Origin: Subdoligranulum sp.
GTDB lineage: Bacteria > Bacillota > Clostridia > Oscillospirales > Ruminococcaceae
Assembly: GCA_004555405.1 (NCBI GenBank)
Contig: SFIE01000012.1
Span: 1-50,346 of the forward strand
Length of the DNA: 50,346 nt
Reading direction: 5' to 3'
The notes under the pieces were generated by a model. That model searched no databases. It was given only the letters and a program-made list of their open reading frames with translations, and had not been told where the DNA came from. A program made the position numbers and the translations under genes. Shown piece after piece: positions 39,917 through 48,844 of the stretch (positions within the stretch are counted from its first letter, which is position 1; every line of letters starts with the position of its first letter).

Positions 39917-42900
39917 TTACTTTTTCATAATGCGGCGGGTGCGAAGAAGCTGCTCCAGATCGTTTTCCAGATAGGCGCTGGCGGGCAGATCGGCCGAGTA
40001 GCCCATGCAGGCGCCGCGATCCGGGCAGGTGGGCAGCACAACGGCTTCGGCCAAACGCTCCAGCGTGAGATTGCGGCCAAACAGCTGCCGATATTCGGAT
40101 TCCAGCGCCAAAAATACATCGCGGGCGTTTTCCAGACACACCTGAGAAAACTCATACACAGCCTCCTGGCTGCAGCCCTCCAGCCCGGGATAGGTGTAGG
40201 GCAGGATCTGGTTGATGGTGGGCAGCAGGCCGGATACCGGCGCATGGGCGCGCCTTACGGTGTCGCCGCCGATAAAGGGATACAGCGTGGAATCCACAAA
40301 CCAGTAGCGCAGGTTGGGAATGTTGTAAATGCCGCTTACGGGCAGCCCCGAGGGGGCCATGGTGTCGGCCCCAAGGCCGGAAAGAATGCCCAGCATCACC
40401 GCGCCGATCTGCACACCCTCCTGCCGAAGCAACGGCAAAATGGCATTCAGGCGGCCCGGGCGGTGCAGCAGATCGTCCACCAGGATCACCGGGCGCTCAA
40501 AGCTTTTCAGGGTGCGGATCTGAGCCTGCAGGTCAGAATAGCCCGGGAAAGCATCAATGCGGCTGGCGGAAAGATCCGGCGCAAACACGCGGTCGGTGTG
40601 CAGGGTCTTGGTAACGGTGTTGGGCACCACGCGCCCGCGCAGCAGCTTGCCGAAGGGCACGCACATCATGGGCCCCAGCACACGCGGAGAGGTGGGCGTT
40701 TCGGGTACGCCGTTCATGCGCGTGATGCGCTCGGCCAGGCTTTGCTGGATCACGGCGCTGGAAAGATCCAGCACCAGATTGCCCGGGAACAGCCCTGCCG
40801 CAGCGCGCATCAGGCGGGTGTGAGTGGTTTGCGCCACCTGCCGCAGCACCGGCGAATGGGCCAGCGGCTGTTTAAAGGTGGCCTGCAGGTTGCGCAGCAC
40901 CACAATGGGCTCGTGCATATCGCACAGCAGCGCTTCGGGGGAAAGCTCGGGCGCGGGAATAAAGCCGCGCAGGGCAAGGGCTGTGCGTATCTCGGCGTTT
41001 TCTGCCTCGGCGGTGCCCACCCACAGCCCGTGGGTGCAGCCCTGCAGCAGGCCGTAGGAAAGCATTTCCGAGAGCACAAGCCCCAGAGAATCCTCCGTGT
41101 GCAGATGGGTCAGCCAGATGCCTTGCAGCAAAAGCACGGCCCCGCCTGCGCGGCGGCGCAGCGCGGCAGCGGCTTCGGGGGTGGAAACGGCGCTCATCAG
41201 CTGCCCAGAGCCCAGTGCCCGAAAAGCCCCCAGCGCCAACAGACGGCCGCCGTTTTGCAGCGCCACCCACTGGCTGGCAGGCAGCGCAGCGCACGCGCGG
41301 GCCGCAGGCAGGGGAAGCTGATCAAACAGGGCTTTCAGCTGTGCGGGCGTGGGCGCACAGAGCAGCTGCAGCTTTCCGGGAGATTCCACCAAGCCGGGCT
41401 TAAAGCGGGCCGCGCGCAGATATACGCCGCTGGAATAGATATATTCCTGCACCACCGGATCGATGAGCTGCGAAATGTCGCGCCCCTGATCGAGATTGTC
41501 GCGTATGCGGGTGCTGCTGATATCCTCCAGCTCGGGCGGCAGCGTAAGCTCAACGATCTTGCCGGTGAGGCATTTGCGGGCCTCACGGTCACGCTGCTGC
41601 TGGGCTTCGTCCTGGGAGTTGCGCTTGAACAGAATGTGGTGGAAGGTGTGAATGGAGTTTTCGCTCACAGGCTTTTTGTAGGCGCTGGCGTTGGCAATCA
41701 CATCGCTGCCCGCCACCAGATAAAGCTCTTTGCCCGGAAACAGGCTGCGCAGGCGAGCAAGGTCGGCCTCACAGGCAAGGTTTACCGGGATCGAGCTGGG
41801 GAAAATATGCACATGGAACATATCGGGCACCGACATATTCACGATCTGGCGGCGGATCAGGTGCGGCTGGGCGTTTTTGCTCCAGGAGAATTCATCCACG
41901 GCCAGATACACCTCAAAGCCAAGGTTGCGGATGGCGCGCACAATGCCCTTGTGCCCCAGAGTAAACGGATCGAAGGTGCCGGGGAAAAATGCCACCTTGT
42001 TCCACTCGGGCACGGTGAGTGCAGCGGCATCCGAGCCGCAAATGTTGATAAAGCGGCAGATCTGGGTGAGTGCAGCGGCGCGGTAATATTCGCCCCCCGG
42101 CGAGGGCGGGTTTTCGCCCAGCAGGAACAGCAGCTTTTTGCAGCACAGGCCAAACAACACCTTTTTATCCGTAAGGCTCAGCTGCTGCGAGGCAAACAGC
42201 TTGCTCAGATCCAAAAGGCTCTGGTGGCGCACCAGCGGGCGATGGTTGGCAAGGCCCGCCAGCAAAAATCCCAGCAGATAGCGGCGGCGCAGATCCACTT
42301 CTTCTTCGGATTCCGCATAGCGGCCGGGGTACAGCGGGCTGTATTCCAGCAGTACGCTCACAGTGTCCAGCGCCACGCACACTACGCGCTCGTTTGAGCT
42401 GGAAAGGCTTCCGCGCAGGCTCTGCACCAATTCGTTCAGCTCCTGCGGGGGCAGCCAAAGCCCCAGCTGGCCCAGGCAGTTGGGAATATACTTGGAAAAC
42501 TCGTACTCGCCGGTTTCCAGCCCCTTGAAAAGCTCTACGCAAATTTCGTTGCGGTGCTCGGCGGTGAGCAGCGGCGCAATGCGCTGCAGGGCAGCGCCTG
42601 CATCATAGCGCACCACGATATTTTCGCTCACCTTTACAAGGTTGGCCAGATGGGTGGCAATGTGCAGCCGCTCCGCGCCCTCACAGTGGGGCGCACGGTC
42701 GGCCAGCAGTTTGATGCTTACAGCTTTGCGGATCCAGTGGGTGCCGGTTTTCAGGTTGTCCAGAAAAATTTCGTTCAGGGCTTCTTCGCGGTTCAGGCGG
42801 TGTTCCAGCTCGGGCTGGCTGTAACCCAGCCCCTGCCCCACGCGAAAACGCAGAAATTGCAGGATCAGATCACTTTCGCCCTGCATGGCATCGTAAAAAT

Positions 42901-44716
42901 CCGCAATTTCGGCACGATGCTCGCTTTCCGGCGGCAGCGCAGCGGCCAGCTGCTTGTAAAAACGCGCGGCGGCAATGCGCAGCGGCAGGCTGCCCTCGCG
43001 GTAATAATGCCGCGCAAAGCGCATCAGCAGGTGCAGCTGCTCGGGGCTGCACAGCGAAAGCGGCAGATCGTACAGGTTATCCAGCAGCGGAAACGCTTCT
43101 TCCGGGGAAAGATCGCTGTGGGTGTAAAACGAAAGCAGCACATGGAACAGCTCGGGCTGGTCCTGGGCGGGGGCATAGTGGAACAGGCTTTGCACCGCCA
43201 GCTTTAAGGTGTAGCGGATCCAGGATTTCTGAATGGACATCAAAAGCGGATCGGGGCTCACAAGGCGGTGCAGCAGCGACTCCCACAGCTCCAAGGCTGT
43301 GGCCTCGGCAGGATCGGGCGTGCCGACGGGGCGCTCTTTGCGGTAGCCCGCATTGTACTGGCCGATCAGCTGGCCCAAAAGCTCGGCGGCGCGGCGGCGG
43401 ATATCGCCCTCGCGGTTCATCAGCAGCTCGTACAAAAAGTCAAGGGTCATGGCTTTTTGGCGCGGGTGCAGATAGATGGAATATTCGCCGAAAATATCCA
43501 GATAGGTGCGAATGCTGCGCCAGTCTTTTTCAGTGCGGGCGCTTTCCAGCAGGTTGGCAAAGCTGCCGTCACGCGTGAGGATGGCCATGACCAGAATGTT
43601 TTGCTCCATGCCCTGAAACAGCAGGCTCTGCACGGCCTGGGGCACGCTGCGCAGCGAGATATCCGGCATGGGCGCGGGGGCCGGGGTGCGGCCTGTCAGA
43701 TCCACATCCACGCCCTTGGTGCGCATATAATCCTCAAAATCGTGCAGGCGGGCGTACACAAATTTATAGCGGTTCAGCTTGGCTTCGTCCACATTGTCCA
43801 GCTTGGAAAGGATCACCCGGAAGGAATCGTCCAGCCCGTAAATGCGGGTAAGTTCGCATCCGTCGGCATCGCGCTCCTGCTTAACGCGGAAATCGGCGTA
43901 GATCAGGCACAGGGCCTCCACCGAAAGATTGTCCAGCTCAAGATCCCATGTGGAATGGTTGGCCCCCACCGCGCCGATGGAGGAAGCGCCGATGCGGCGA
44001 AACCACTGGTCGGTGTAATAATAGTGCAGATAGGGCACACGCTCGCCGGGGCGGCAGCCGTATTTGCCAATGTCGTGCCCGGCGGCGGCTCCGCTGGCAA
44101 GGGCCAGATCCACCGGCAGCCCGGCGGCCAAAAGGCCGCGCGCCGCCGTCATGGCAACATGGTGAACGCCCGCAATGTGCCCCAGCGTGCGAAAAGGGGT
44201 CACTTCGTCGCCAAGGCGCAGCATTTCATACACATATTCCTCACGCCATGCGTGCAGAAAGATCCTGTACTCTCCGGCGCGCTCAAACCCGGCGGCCTCC
44301 GCCTCGGAAAGAAACTGAAAATCCATCAGCGGGTTGGGCTTGCGGTTGGTGCGCTCGGCATCCAGACAAAGCTGCAGAATGCGCAGATACAGCTCTGCGC
44401 CTGCCTGCCAGGGGGCGGCAGCGGCGGCAAAATCGGCATCGGGATACAAAAGATGCCGGGCGTATTCGTAGCAAAAGGCCAGCCAGCCGCCCTGGGGCTC
44501 ACCCGGGCAAACCTGCTGCAAGGGCTCGCGGCAGGCTTCCAGCACATGGGCGCAGACAATGTGCGGCTGGGCGCACAAAGCCATGATCGAATGGTGCCAG
44601 TCGGCCGGGGATACCAACGCAGCGCACACAGGCTGCGGCAGCGAAACCTGCTGCGTGAAGCGGCGAAGCAGGGCCTCCAGTGCGATATGACTGCCCGAAT
44701 GGCGATGTGCAGACAT
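39917..44716 (-). CDS. Large HD / helical-repeat / nucleotidylyltransferase / PRTase-like protein
   Basis: A 1,599-residue cytosolic protein with several parts. About residues 180-330 carry an HD phosphohydrolase pattern: GVHHVAMTAARG (His pair near 185), AAAGHDIGKYG (HD near 214) and NHSTWDLE. About 360-890 is all-helical and Leu/Ala-rich with HEAT-like repeats and no catalytic motif. About 905-1100 is a NadD/cytidylyltransferase-type domain with PGTFDPFTLGHKG and, 150 residues later, ISSTRIRDNL. About 1140-1280 may be a GNAT-like domain (weak). About 1290-1599 resembles a phosphoribosyltransferase, with VILVDDLLHRPGR near 1410-1422. The start at 44716 has GGAG eight bases upstream. It is the first gene of a unit that continues into two redox genes. 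The combination suggests nucleotide or NAD-type cofactor repair or salvage, but this is inference. Confidence 0.72.
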   Translation of the reverse strand: MSAHRHSGSHIALEALLRRFTQQVSLPQPVCAALVSPADWHHSIMALCAQPHIVCAHVLEACREPLQQVCPGEPQGGWLAFCYEYARHLLYPDADFAAAAAPWQAGAELYLRILQLCLDAERTNRKPNPLMDFQFLSEAEAAGFERAGEYRIFLHAWREEYVYEMLRLGDEVTPFRTLGHIAGVHHVAMTAARGLLAAGLPVDLALASGAAAGHDIGKYGCRPGERVPYLHYYYTDQWFRRIGASSIGAVGANHSTWDLELDNLSVEALCLIYADFRVKQERDADGCELTRIYGLDDSFRVILSKLDNVDEAKLNRYKFVYARLHDFEDYMRTKGVDVDLTGRTPAPAPMPDISLRSVPQAVQSLLFQGMEQNILVMAILTRDGSFANLLESARTEKDWRSIRTYLDIFGEYSIYLHPRQKAMTLDFLYELLMNREGDIRRRAAELLGQLIGQYNAGYRKERPVGTPDPAEATALELWESLLHRLVSPDPLLMSIQKSWIRYTLKLAVQSLFHYAPAQDQPELFHVLLSFYTHSDLSPEEAFPLLDNLYDLPLSLCSPEQLHLLMRFARHYYREGSLPLRIAAARFYKQLAAALPPESEHRAEIADFYDAMQGESDLILQFLRFRVGQGLGYSQPELEHRLNREEALNEIFLDNLKTGTHWIRKAVSIKLLADRAPHCEGAERLHIATHLANLVKVSENIVVRYDAGAALQRIAPLLTAEHRNEICVELFKGLETGEYEFSKYIPNCLGQLGLWLPPQELNELVQSLRGSLSSSNERVVCVALDTVSVLLEYSPLYPGRYAESEEEVDLRRRYLLGFLLAGLANHRPLVRHQSLLDLSKLFASQQLSLTDKKVLFGLCCKKLLFLLGENPPSPGGEYYRAAALTQICRFINICGSDAAALTVPEWNKVAFFPGTFDPFTLGHKGIVRAIRNLGFEVYLAVDEFSWSKNAQPHLIRRQIVNMSVPDMFHVHIFPSSIPVNLACEADLARLRSLFPGKELYLVAGSDVIANASAYKKPVSENSIHTFHHILFKRNSQDEAQQQRDREARKCLTGKIVELTLPPELEDISSTRIRDNLDQGRDISQLIDPVVQEYIYSSGVYLRAARFKPGLVESPGKLQLLCAPTPAQLKALFDQLPLPAARACAALPASQWVALQNGGRLLALGAFRALGSGQLMSAVSTPEAAAALRRRAGGAVLLLQGIWLTHLHTEDSLGLVLSEMLSYGLLQGCTHGLWVGTAEAENAEIRTALALRGFIPAPELSPEALLCDMHEPIVVLRNLQATFKQPLAHSPVLRQVAQTTHTRLMRAAAGLFPGNLVLDLSSAVIQQSLAERITRMNGVPETPTSPRVLGPMMCVPFGKLLRGRVVPNTVTKTLHTDRVFAPDLSASRIDAFPGYSDLQAQIRTLKSFERPVILVDDLLHRPGRLNAILPLLRQEGVQIGAVMLGILSGLGADTMAPSGLPVSGIYNIPNLRYWFVDSTLYPFIGGDTVRRAHAPVSGLLPTINQILPYTYPGLEGCSQEAVYEFSQVCLENARDVFLALESEYRQLFGRNLTLERLAEAVVLPTCPDRGACMGYSADLPASAYLENDLEQLLRTRRIMKK

Positions 44717-44804
44717 GGCAAACACTCCTTTGTATAGAAAAAGTTCCGTATATAAGTGAAAAAAGCTCTTTTATGATTTTTGTGCAGGGCTGCATTTTGA
44801 ATTT

Positions 44805-44833
44805 TATATAAATTAAACCAATTTAATTGTAAA
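44805..44833 (-). promoter_or_regulatory. Promoter of the large multidomain gene
   Basis: On the minus strand TTTACA (44833-44828), a 17-base spacer and TATATA (44810-44805). The surrounding 44740-44930 is AT-rich and gene-free. Confidence 0.5.
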
Positions 44834-44943
44834 ATTGCAGAAACCATTTGTCTATAAGTCATTATGTAAAAAATATTTCGTGATTTTTGGTGAAAAAAGA
44901 TAGAAACCTGCATAAAGTTAAGCCCGGGGGCCGCAAAAAGGGC

Positions 44944-44972
44944 TTGACGAAAGCAAAACTTCGTAGTAACCT
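44944..44972 (+). promoter_or_regulatory. Possible promoter of the glycine-riboswitch transcript
   Basis: TTGACG (44944-44949) is clear. A -10 at 17 bases (TAACCT, 44967-44972) is weak. Confidence 0.4.
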
Positions 44973-44995
44973 AAGCATGGCAATTAAAAACGAAA

Positions 44996-45172
44996 GGAAG
45001 TTGGCAGGAAAGCGGCTGCAGCGCAGCCCGCCGAAGGAGTAAAACTCTCAGGTGTTCCCGTTTGGAATAGAAACTGTCAATGGATCGAACTTCTGGAGAA
45101 GCCCGGAAAACCCGGGGGCCGAAGGTGCAAACACGCAGCGCGTGGAATCTCTCAGGCAAAAGGACGGAAGAT
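44996..45172 (+). ncRNA. Tandem glycine riboswitch
   Basis: Two aptamers lie in a row. The first (about 45001-45080) has the P1 stem TTGGCAG/CTGTCAA and core GCCCGCCGAAGGAGTAAA...CTCTCAGG. The second (about 45088-45172) has GGGGGCCGAAGGTGCAAA...CTCTCAGGCAAAAGGACG. The short linker between them is typical. Each core carries the conserved CCGAAGG and CTCTCAGG blocks. Downstream are a terminator (45281-45316) and an amino-acid symporter gene. Confidence 0.93.
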
Positions 45173-45280
45173 GCCCGAAAAATCAGGCAATCGTTTTCGG
45201 CAGTGCAGTGCAGCACGCCGACGGCGGGGGTTTTGGTTTTTCCCTATGGCATTTTTTCTTTTTGAACCAAACAAGAGAGA

Positions 45281-45316
45281 CCGACTTGCTGCAAGGCAAG
45301 CCGGTTTTTTTGTTTT
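45281..45316 (+). terminator. Expression-platform terminator of the glycine riboswitch
   Basis: CCGACTTGC (45281-45289) pairs with GCAAGCCGG (45296-45304) with one mismatch, followed by seven T residues. It lies 110 bases after the second aptamer; other hairpins between may form the antiterminator. Confidence 0.7.
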
Positions 45317-45360
45317 GCAAATTGATTGCCGACAAAAGAAAGAAAAAAGGAGAAAGTGTT

Positions 45361-46779
45361 ATGTGGGAAATGATCAATCAACTGATCACCAAGATCGATA
45401 ATCTGGTATGGGGCGTGCCCCTGATGGTGCTGATCCTCAGCGGCGGCCTGCTGCTGACGGTGCGTTTGGGACTTTTGCAGATGCGCCGCCTGCCCCTGGC
45501 CCTGCGCTGGATGGTGAAAAACGAGGAAGGCGGCGACGGTGAAATCAGCAGCTTTGCCGCATTGTGCACCGCCCTGAGCGCAACCATCGGCACCGGCAAT
45601 ATTGTGGGTGTGGCCACAGCCGTGTGCGCAGGCGGCCCCGGCGCTTTGTTCTGGATGATCGTGGCAGCCTTTTTCGGCATGGCCACCAAATACTCCGAAG
45701 GCCTGCTGGCGGTGAAATACCGCAAGGTGGATGCCGACGGCCACAGCCTGGGCGGCCCGTTCTATTATATTCAGGAGGGCATGGGCAAAAACTGGACCTG
45801 GCTGGCCAAAATGTTTGCCGTGTTCGGCACCATGGTGGGCCTGTTCGGCATTGGCACTTTCTCGCAGGTGAACGGCATCACCAGCGCGATCCGCAATTTC
45901 TTTGACCCCAACCGTCAGCACACCGTGAATGTGCTGGGCCTGGGCGATTATTCCTGGGCCGTGGTGATCGGCTCGCTGCTGCTTACCCTGTGCGTGGCGG
46001 CCGTTCTGCTGGGCGGTGTGCAGCGCATTGCGCGTGTAAGCCAGATCATTGTGCCGTTCATGGCTGTGATCTATCTGGTGTTTGCACTGGCACTGGTGCT
46101 GTTTAACATCACCGCTGTGCCTGCTGCCGTTGTGACCATTGTCAAGGGCGCATTCAACCCTGCAGCCGTTACCGGCGGTGTGGTGGGCAGCATGGTGGTT
46201 GCCATGCAAAAGGGCGTTGCCCGCGGCATTTTCTCCAACGAAGCCGGCCTTGGCTCGGCTCCCATTGCCGCCGCTGCTGCCCAAACCAAAGAGCCTGTGC
46301 GTCAGGGCCTTGTAAGCATGACCGGCACCTTTATCGACACCATTGTGATCTGCACCATGACCGGCCTTTCCATCGTGATCACGGGCGCATGGCAGCAGCC
46401 CGGCCTGGAGGGTGTGGAAGTTACCAGCTATGCTTTCCAGAACGGTTTGCCCATTCCGCCGCAGCTTGCATCCTTTGTGCTGATGGTCTGCCTGGTGTTC
46501 TTTGCCTTCACCACCATTCTGGGCTGGGACTATTACAGCGAGCGCTGCCTTGAGTTTTTGCTGGGCAGCAAGGAGCATGGCTTCCTGACGGTGTACCGCT
46601 GGCTGTATATTGCCTGTGTGTTTGTAGGCCCTTACATGACCGTGGCCGCTGTGTGGAACATTGCCGATATTGTGAACGGCCTGATGGCAATTCCCAATAT
46701 GATCGCTCTGTTTGCTCTGAACGGCGTGGTAGTCAAGGAAACCAAGGCTTTCTTTGCAGCCAACAAGCATAAGATCTAA
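45361..46779 (+). CDS. AGCS family sodium:alanine/glycine symporter
   Basis: A 472-residue membrane carrier of the alanine/glycine:cation symporter family. It has about 10-11 membrane segments and the family signature GGPGALFWMIVAAFFGMATKYSE (about 95-117, given here only in part: GGPGALFWM), preceded by TALSATIGTGNIVGVA and followed by GGPFYYIQEGMGK and FSNEAGLGSAPIAAAAA. AAGGAG is about ten bases before ATG 45361. The upstream tandem glycine riboswitch implies glycine as a physiological substrate, with uptake shut off or turned on by glycine depending on how the platform works. Efflux of excess glycine or alanine is also possible. It forms a single-gene unit with its own terminator. Confidence 0.95.
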   Translation: MWEMINQLITKIDNLVWGVPLMVLILSGGLLLTVRLGLLQMRRLPLALRWMVKNEEGGDGEISSFAALCTALSATIGTGNIVGVATAVCAGGPGALFWMIVAAFFGMATKYSEGLLAVKYRKVDADGHSLGGPFYYIQEGMGKNWTWLAKMFAVFGTMVGLFGIGTFSQVNGITSAIRNFFDPNRQHTVNVLGLGDYSWAVVIGSLLLTLCVAAVLLGGVQRIARVSQIIVPFMAVIYLVFALALVLFNITAVPAAVVTIVKGAFNPAAVTGGVVGSMVVAMQKGVARGIFSNEAGLGSAPIAAAAAQTKEPVRQGLVSMTGTFIDTIVICTMTGLSIVITGAWQQPGLEGVEVTSYAFQNGLPIPPQLASFVLMVCLVFFAFTTILGWDYYSERCLEFLLGSKEHGFLTVYRWLYIACVFVGPYMTVAAVWNIADIVNGLMAIPNMIALFALNGVVVKETKAFFAANKHKI

Positions 46780-46804
46780 ACATCATCGTTATTCGTTCGT
46801 ATAT

Positions 46805-46852
46805 GCACAAGGCCGGCCTTCCCGCAGCGGAAAGGCCGGCCTTGTGCTGTTT
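46805..46852 (+). terminator. Terminator of the AGCS symporter gene
   Basis: A perfect 16-bp stem (46805-46820 with 46832-46847) followed by TGTTTTGT. Confidence 0.85.
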
Positions 46853-46880
46853 TGTATGTAAAATTCAGCAAGGAAAAACC

Positions 46881-47357
46881 TCAGCGCTCGTGGATCTCCT
46901 TGCCGCTCAGATGCTCGATGGTGATCTCGAAGATCTGCGCAGCGCTTCCGCAGCGCGCGATCTCCTCGTCCACCTCCTGCTCGCTGGGGTAATATTTGAG
47001 CGCAAGCTGCCGAAGCAGCGCCGCCGCAGCCGGGCCGGGCTGCACGGGGCGGCAGCGCCCAAACGCGATGGCGCATTGCACAAGCGGCGCCCAGTCGTTT
47101 TCACGGCGGGTCTCGTTGCCGTAAACCGTAAAACAAACCTTGTCACACGCGCAAAGGGCATCGAACTTGTGGCCCGCGCGTGCGCTGTGAAAATAAATTT
47201 TTTGCGCCTCGCAGCTGTAAAAATAGTTGATGGGAACCGCATACGGATAGCCATCGTCACCGTTTACAGCCAAAACGCCCCGGCGGCCCTTTTGCAAAAG
47301 CGCCTGCGCTTTTTGCAAGGGCATTTCTTTTTCTTTTCTGCGAATGGGTCTGAACAT
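46881..47357 (-). CDS. Pyridoxamine-5'-phosphate-oxidase-fold flavin protein (NimA-like)
   Basis: A 158-residue protein with the split-barrel fold of the pyridoxamine-phosphate-oxidase-like superfamily. After a basic start (MFRPIRRKEKEM) come LLQKGRRGVLAVNGDDGYPYAVPINYFYS, IYFHSARAGHKFDAL and VCFTVYG, the pattern of FMN- or F420-type NimA/YkwA relatives, in which the second strand reads G-x-PyaVPvnY. Length is typical. The ATG at 47357 has AAAGGAAA upstream. These proteins bind a flavin or heme and often reduce small nitro compounds, but the substrate here cannot be read. It is convergent with the symporter gene. Confidence 0.85.
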   Translation of the reverse strand: MFRPIRRKEKEMPLQKAQALLQKGRRGVLAVNGDDGYPYAVPINYFYSCEAQKIYFHSARAGHKFDALCACDKVCFTVYGNETRRENDWAPLVQCAIAFGRCRPVQPGPAAAALLRQLALKYYPSEQEVDEEIARCGSAAQIFEITIEHLSGKEIHER

Positions 47358-47416
47358 GATATTTTCCTTTCCTTTTTTATGAATGGCTCCGGGGCGATGC
47401 CCGCAGCACGGAAATT

Positions 47417-48409
47417 TTATTCACCAACCTGCAAAAGCGCATCCCACAGCAGCTTGTGGGTGGGGGCGTAGTAAATATATCGCGGCTGGCCCCAGAAATT
47501 GTCAACCTCGTCCTGAGAAGAATAGCGGATCTCGGCGTTTTGGTCGGCAGCAACGCAGTCCATCAAATAGCGGCACAAAAGGCCGTTTTCGTATTCCACA
47601 TCGGCAAAAATGCGCAGGGTTTTCCCGGCGGGCACCGTGTAGCTTTTATCCAAAACTGCGTAGTAATTTTCTCCGTGCAGAGAAAGATCCTCTCTGTCAG
47701 TGAAAAGCGGATCGCGCAGGATCTCGTTCTGCGCATTCTCGCTCAGATCAACGGCCACACGGTCGATCTCCTTGCGGTCCAGTTCGGCGGTAAAAGAGAT
47801 GCTTTTCAGATCCTCCGGAACGCCGGAAGGGAACCCCATGGTGACAGGCTGTTTTTCGATCACCTTCAGGCTGCCGTCTTCACGGACAAACTCACAGCTG
47901 CCGTTGAAAGAGGGATAAAATTCTGAAAACGCCTGATACTGGGGGCTGAAATAATCGCTCAGCGCCTGTGTGCGCAGGGTATCGCCGTCCTGCAAGGTGA
48001 TAAAGGCATCGCCGGTCTCCGAAAAAATCGGAATTTCAGCCTCGGCAATAAACTGGCCGTTTTCGTAAGCCATGGGAACGGCGGTGCCGTTATAGTGGAA
48101 CTCGGCGGTGGTGCTGCCCGGGGCAAATTCCTTGGGCGTTGCGGTATAGCGCAAAAGGATCGTGGCATTTTCGGCGTTGACTGCGCCATAGGAAAAACCG
48201 GTTTTTGCCAGCAGATTTTGCTGCTGCTCCAGCTTATCGGAAACCGTGCCGGATATACCGTCAATGCACATCTGCAGCGAGGAATAATGCTGCGAATTGA
48301 GCGAGCGCACCTGCTGCAGCTCCTGCTTTACGCTGTGCAGTTCAAACAGGCACACGCCTGTCAGCACACAGGACACGGCAGACAGGATCAAGGCGGGCTG
48401 CTTTTTCAT
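47417..48409 (-). CDS. Membrane-anchored protein of unknown function
   Basis: A 330-residue protein with an N-terminal anchor (about residues 7-23, ALILSAVSCVLTGVCLF), then a helical stretch (about 25-65, HSVKQELQQVRSLNS, IDGISGTVSDKLEQQQN) and a mostly beta-sheet outer part (about 85-320) with repeated ILLRYTATPKEF, FITLQDGDT, ISFTAELDRKEI and LRIFADVEYENG strands. I do not recognise the family. AGGAG with good spacing precedes the ATG at 48409. The protein is probably outside the cell, perhaps on the forespore or mother-cell membrane, given the sigK gene 93 bases upstream on the same strand, but that is inference from position alone. Confidence 0.65.
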   Translation of the reverse strand: MKKQPALILSAVSCVLTGVCLFELHSVKQELQQVRSLNSQHYSSLQMCIDGISGTVSDKLEQQQNLLAKTGFSYGAVNAENATILLRYTATPKEFAPGSTTAEFHYNGTAVPMAYENGQFIAEAEIPIFSETGDAFITLQDGDTLRTQALSDYFSPQYQAFSEFYPSFNGSCEFVREDGSLKVIEKQPVTMGFPSGVPEDLKSISFTAELDRKEIDRVAVDLSENAQNEILRDPLFTDREDLSLHGENYYAVLDKSYTVPAGKTLRIFADVEYENGLLCRYLMDCVAADQNAEIRYSSQDEVDNFWGQPRYIYYAPTHKLLWDALLQVGE

Positions 48410-48502
48410 GGCGAAATCTCCTTTCTCCGGGGAAAAACGCTTTTATTCAGCATACCATAAAACCAGGAAAAAAGCAAAACCGCCCGGCGAAAAGTTTGGC
48501 CT

Positions 48503-48844
48503 TTACAGCTTTTTTAAAAGGCTCAGCCCACGGGATTCCAGGCGGGAAATATAGCTGCGGCTCAGCCCCAGCTTTTGCGCCACCTGCAGCTGGGTGTGCG
48601 GGGCCGCGCCGCCCAGCCCATAGCGCAGCGCCAGCACCTGCCGCTCCCGCGCAGGCAGGCGCGAAAGCCGTGCCGAAAGGCGGCGGGCAAGATCGCGCTG
48701 CTCCAGCGATTCCTGCAGGGGCACATCGTCCGGAATGGCATCCATCAGGGTCAGCCCACCGTCCTGCCCGGTCTCCAGCGGCTCCTGCAGCGAAACCATC
48801 GGCGGCACACGCCGCTGCCGCCGAAATTGCATACGCATTTCATT
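48503..48844 (-). pseudogene. sigK: 3' portion of sporulation sigma-K, interrupted
   Basis: About 113 residues match the C-terminal half of mother-cell sigma factor SigK: NEMRMQFRRQRRVPPMVSLQ (the end of region 2.4 to region 3), GGLTLMDAIPDD, ARERQVLALRYGLGG and LQVAQKLGLSRSYISRLESR (region 4 helix-turn-helix). No ribosome site or start precedes it. The break falls at the NE codons, where the DNA reads AATGA, the core I recall for skin excision in Bacillus subtilis. Upstream on the same strand is the end of a large serine recombinase gene. The N-terminal half should lie beyond the right edge. It is listed as a pseudogene only because it is split; programmed excision would restore it. Confidence 0.8.
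48840..48844 (-). mobile_element. Skin-like attachment core (AATGA)
   Basis: AATGA joins the recombinase stop codon (TGA) to the resumed sigK frame (AAT GAA). The same core should recur at the other end of the element, after the first half of sigK. Confidence 0.6.

Noticed and set aside
40244..42397. A 717-codon plus-strand frame within the large multidomain gene
   Set aside because: Composition is that of an antisense shadow and no start signal exists; the minus-strand frame has real domain motifs.
43268..44737. A 489-codon plus-strand frame opposite the HD-domain region
   Set aside because: Antisense shadow of the HD domain coding part; no ribosome site.
45052..45360. N-terminal extension of the AGCS symporter
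   Set aside because: The upstream frame runs through the riboswitch and its terminator; the ATG at 45361 has a proper ribosome site and begins a normal family N terminus.
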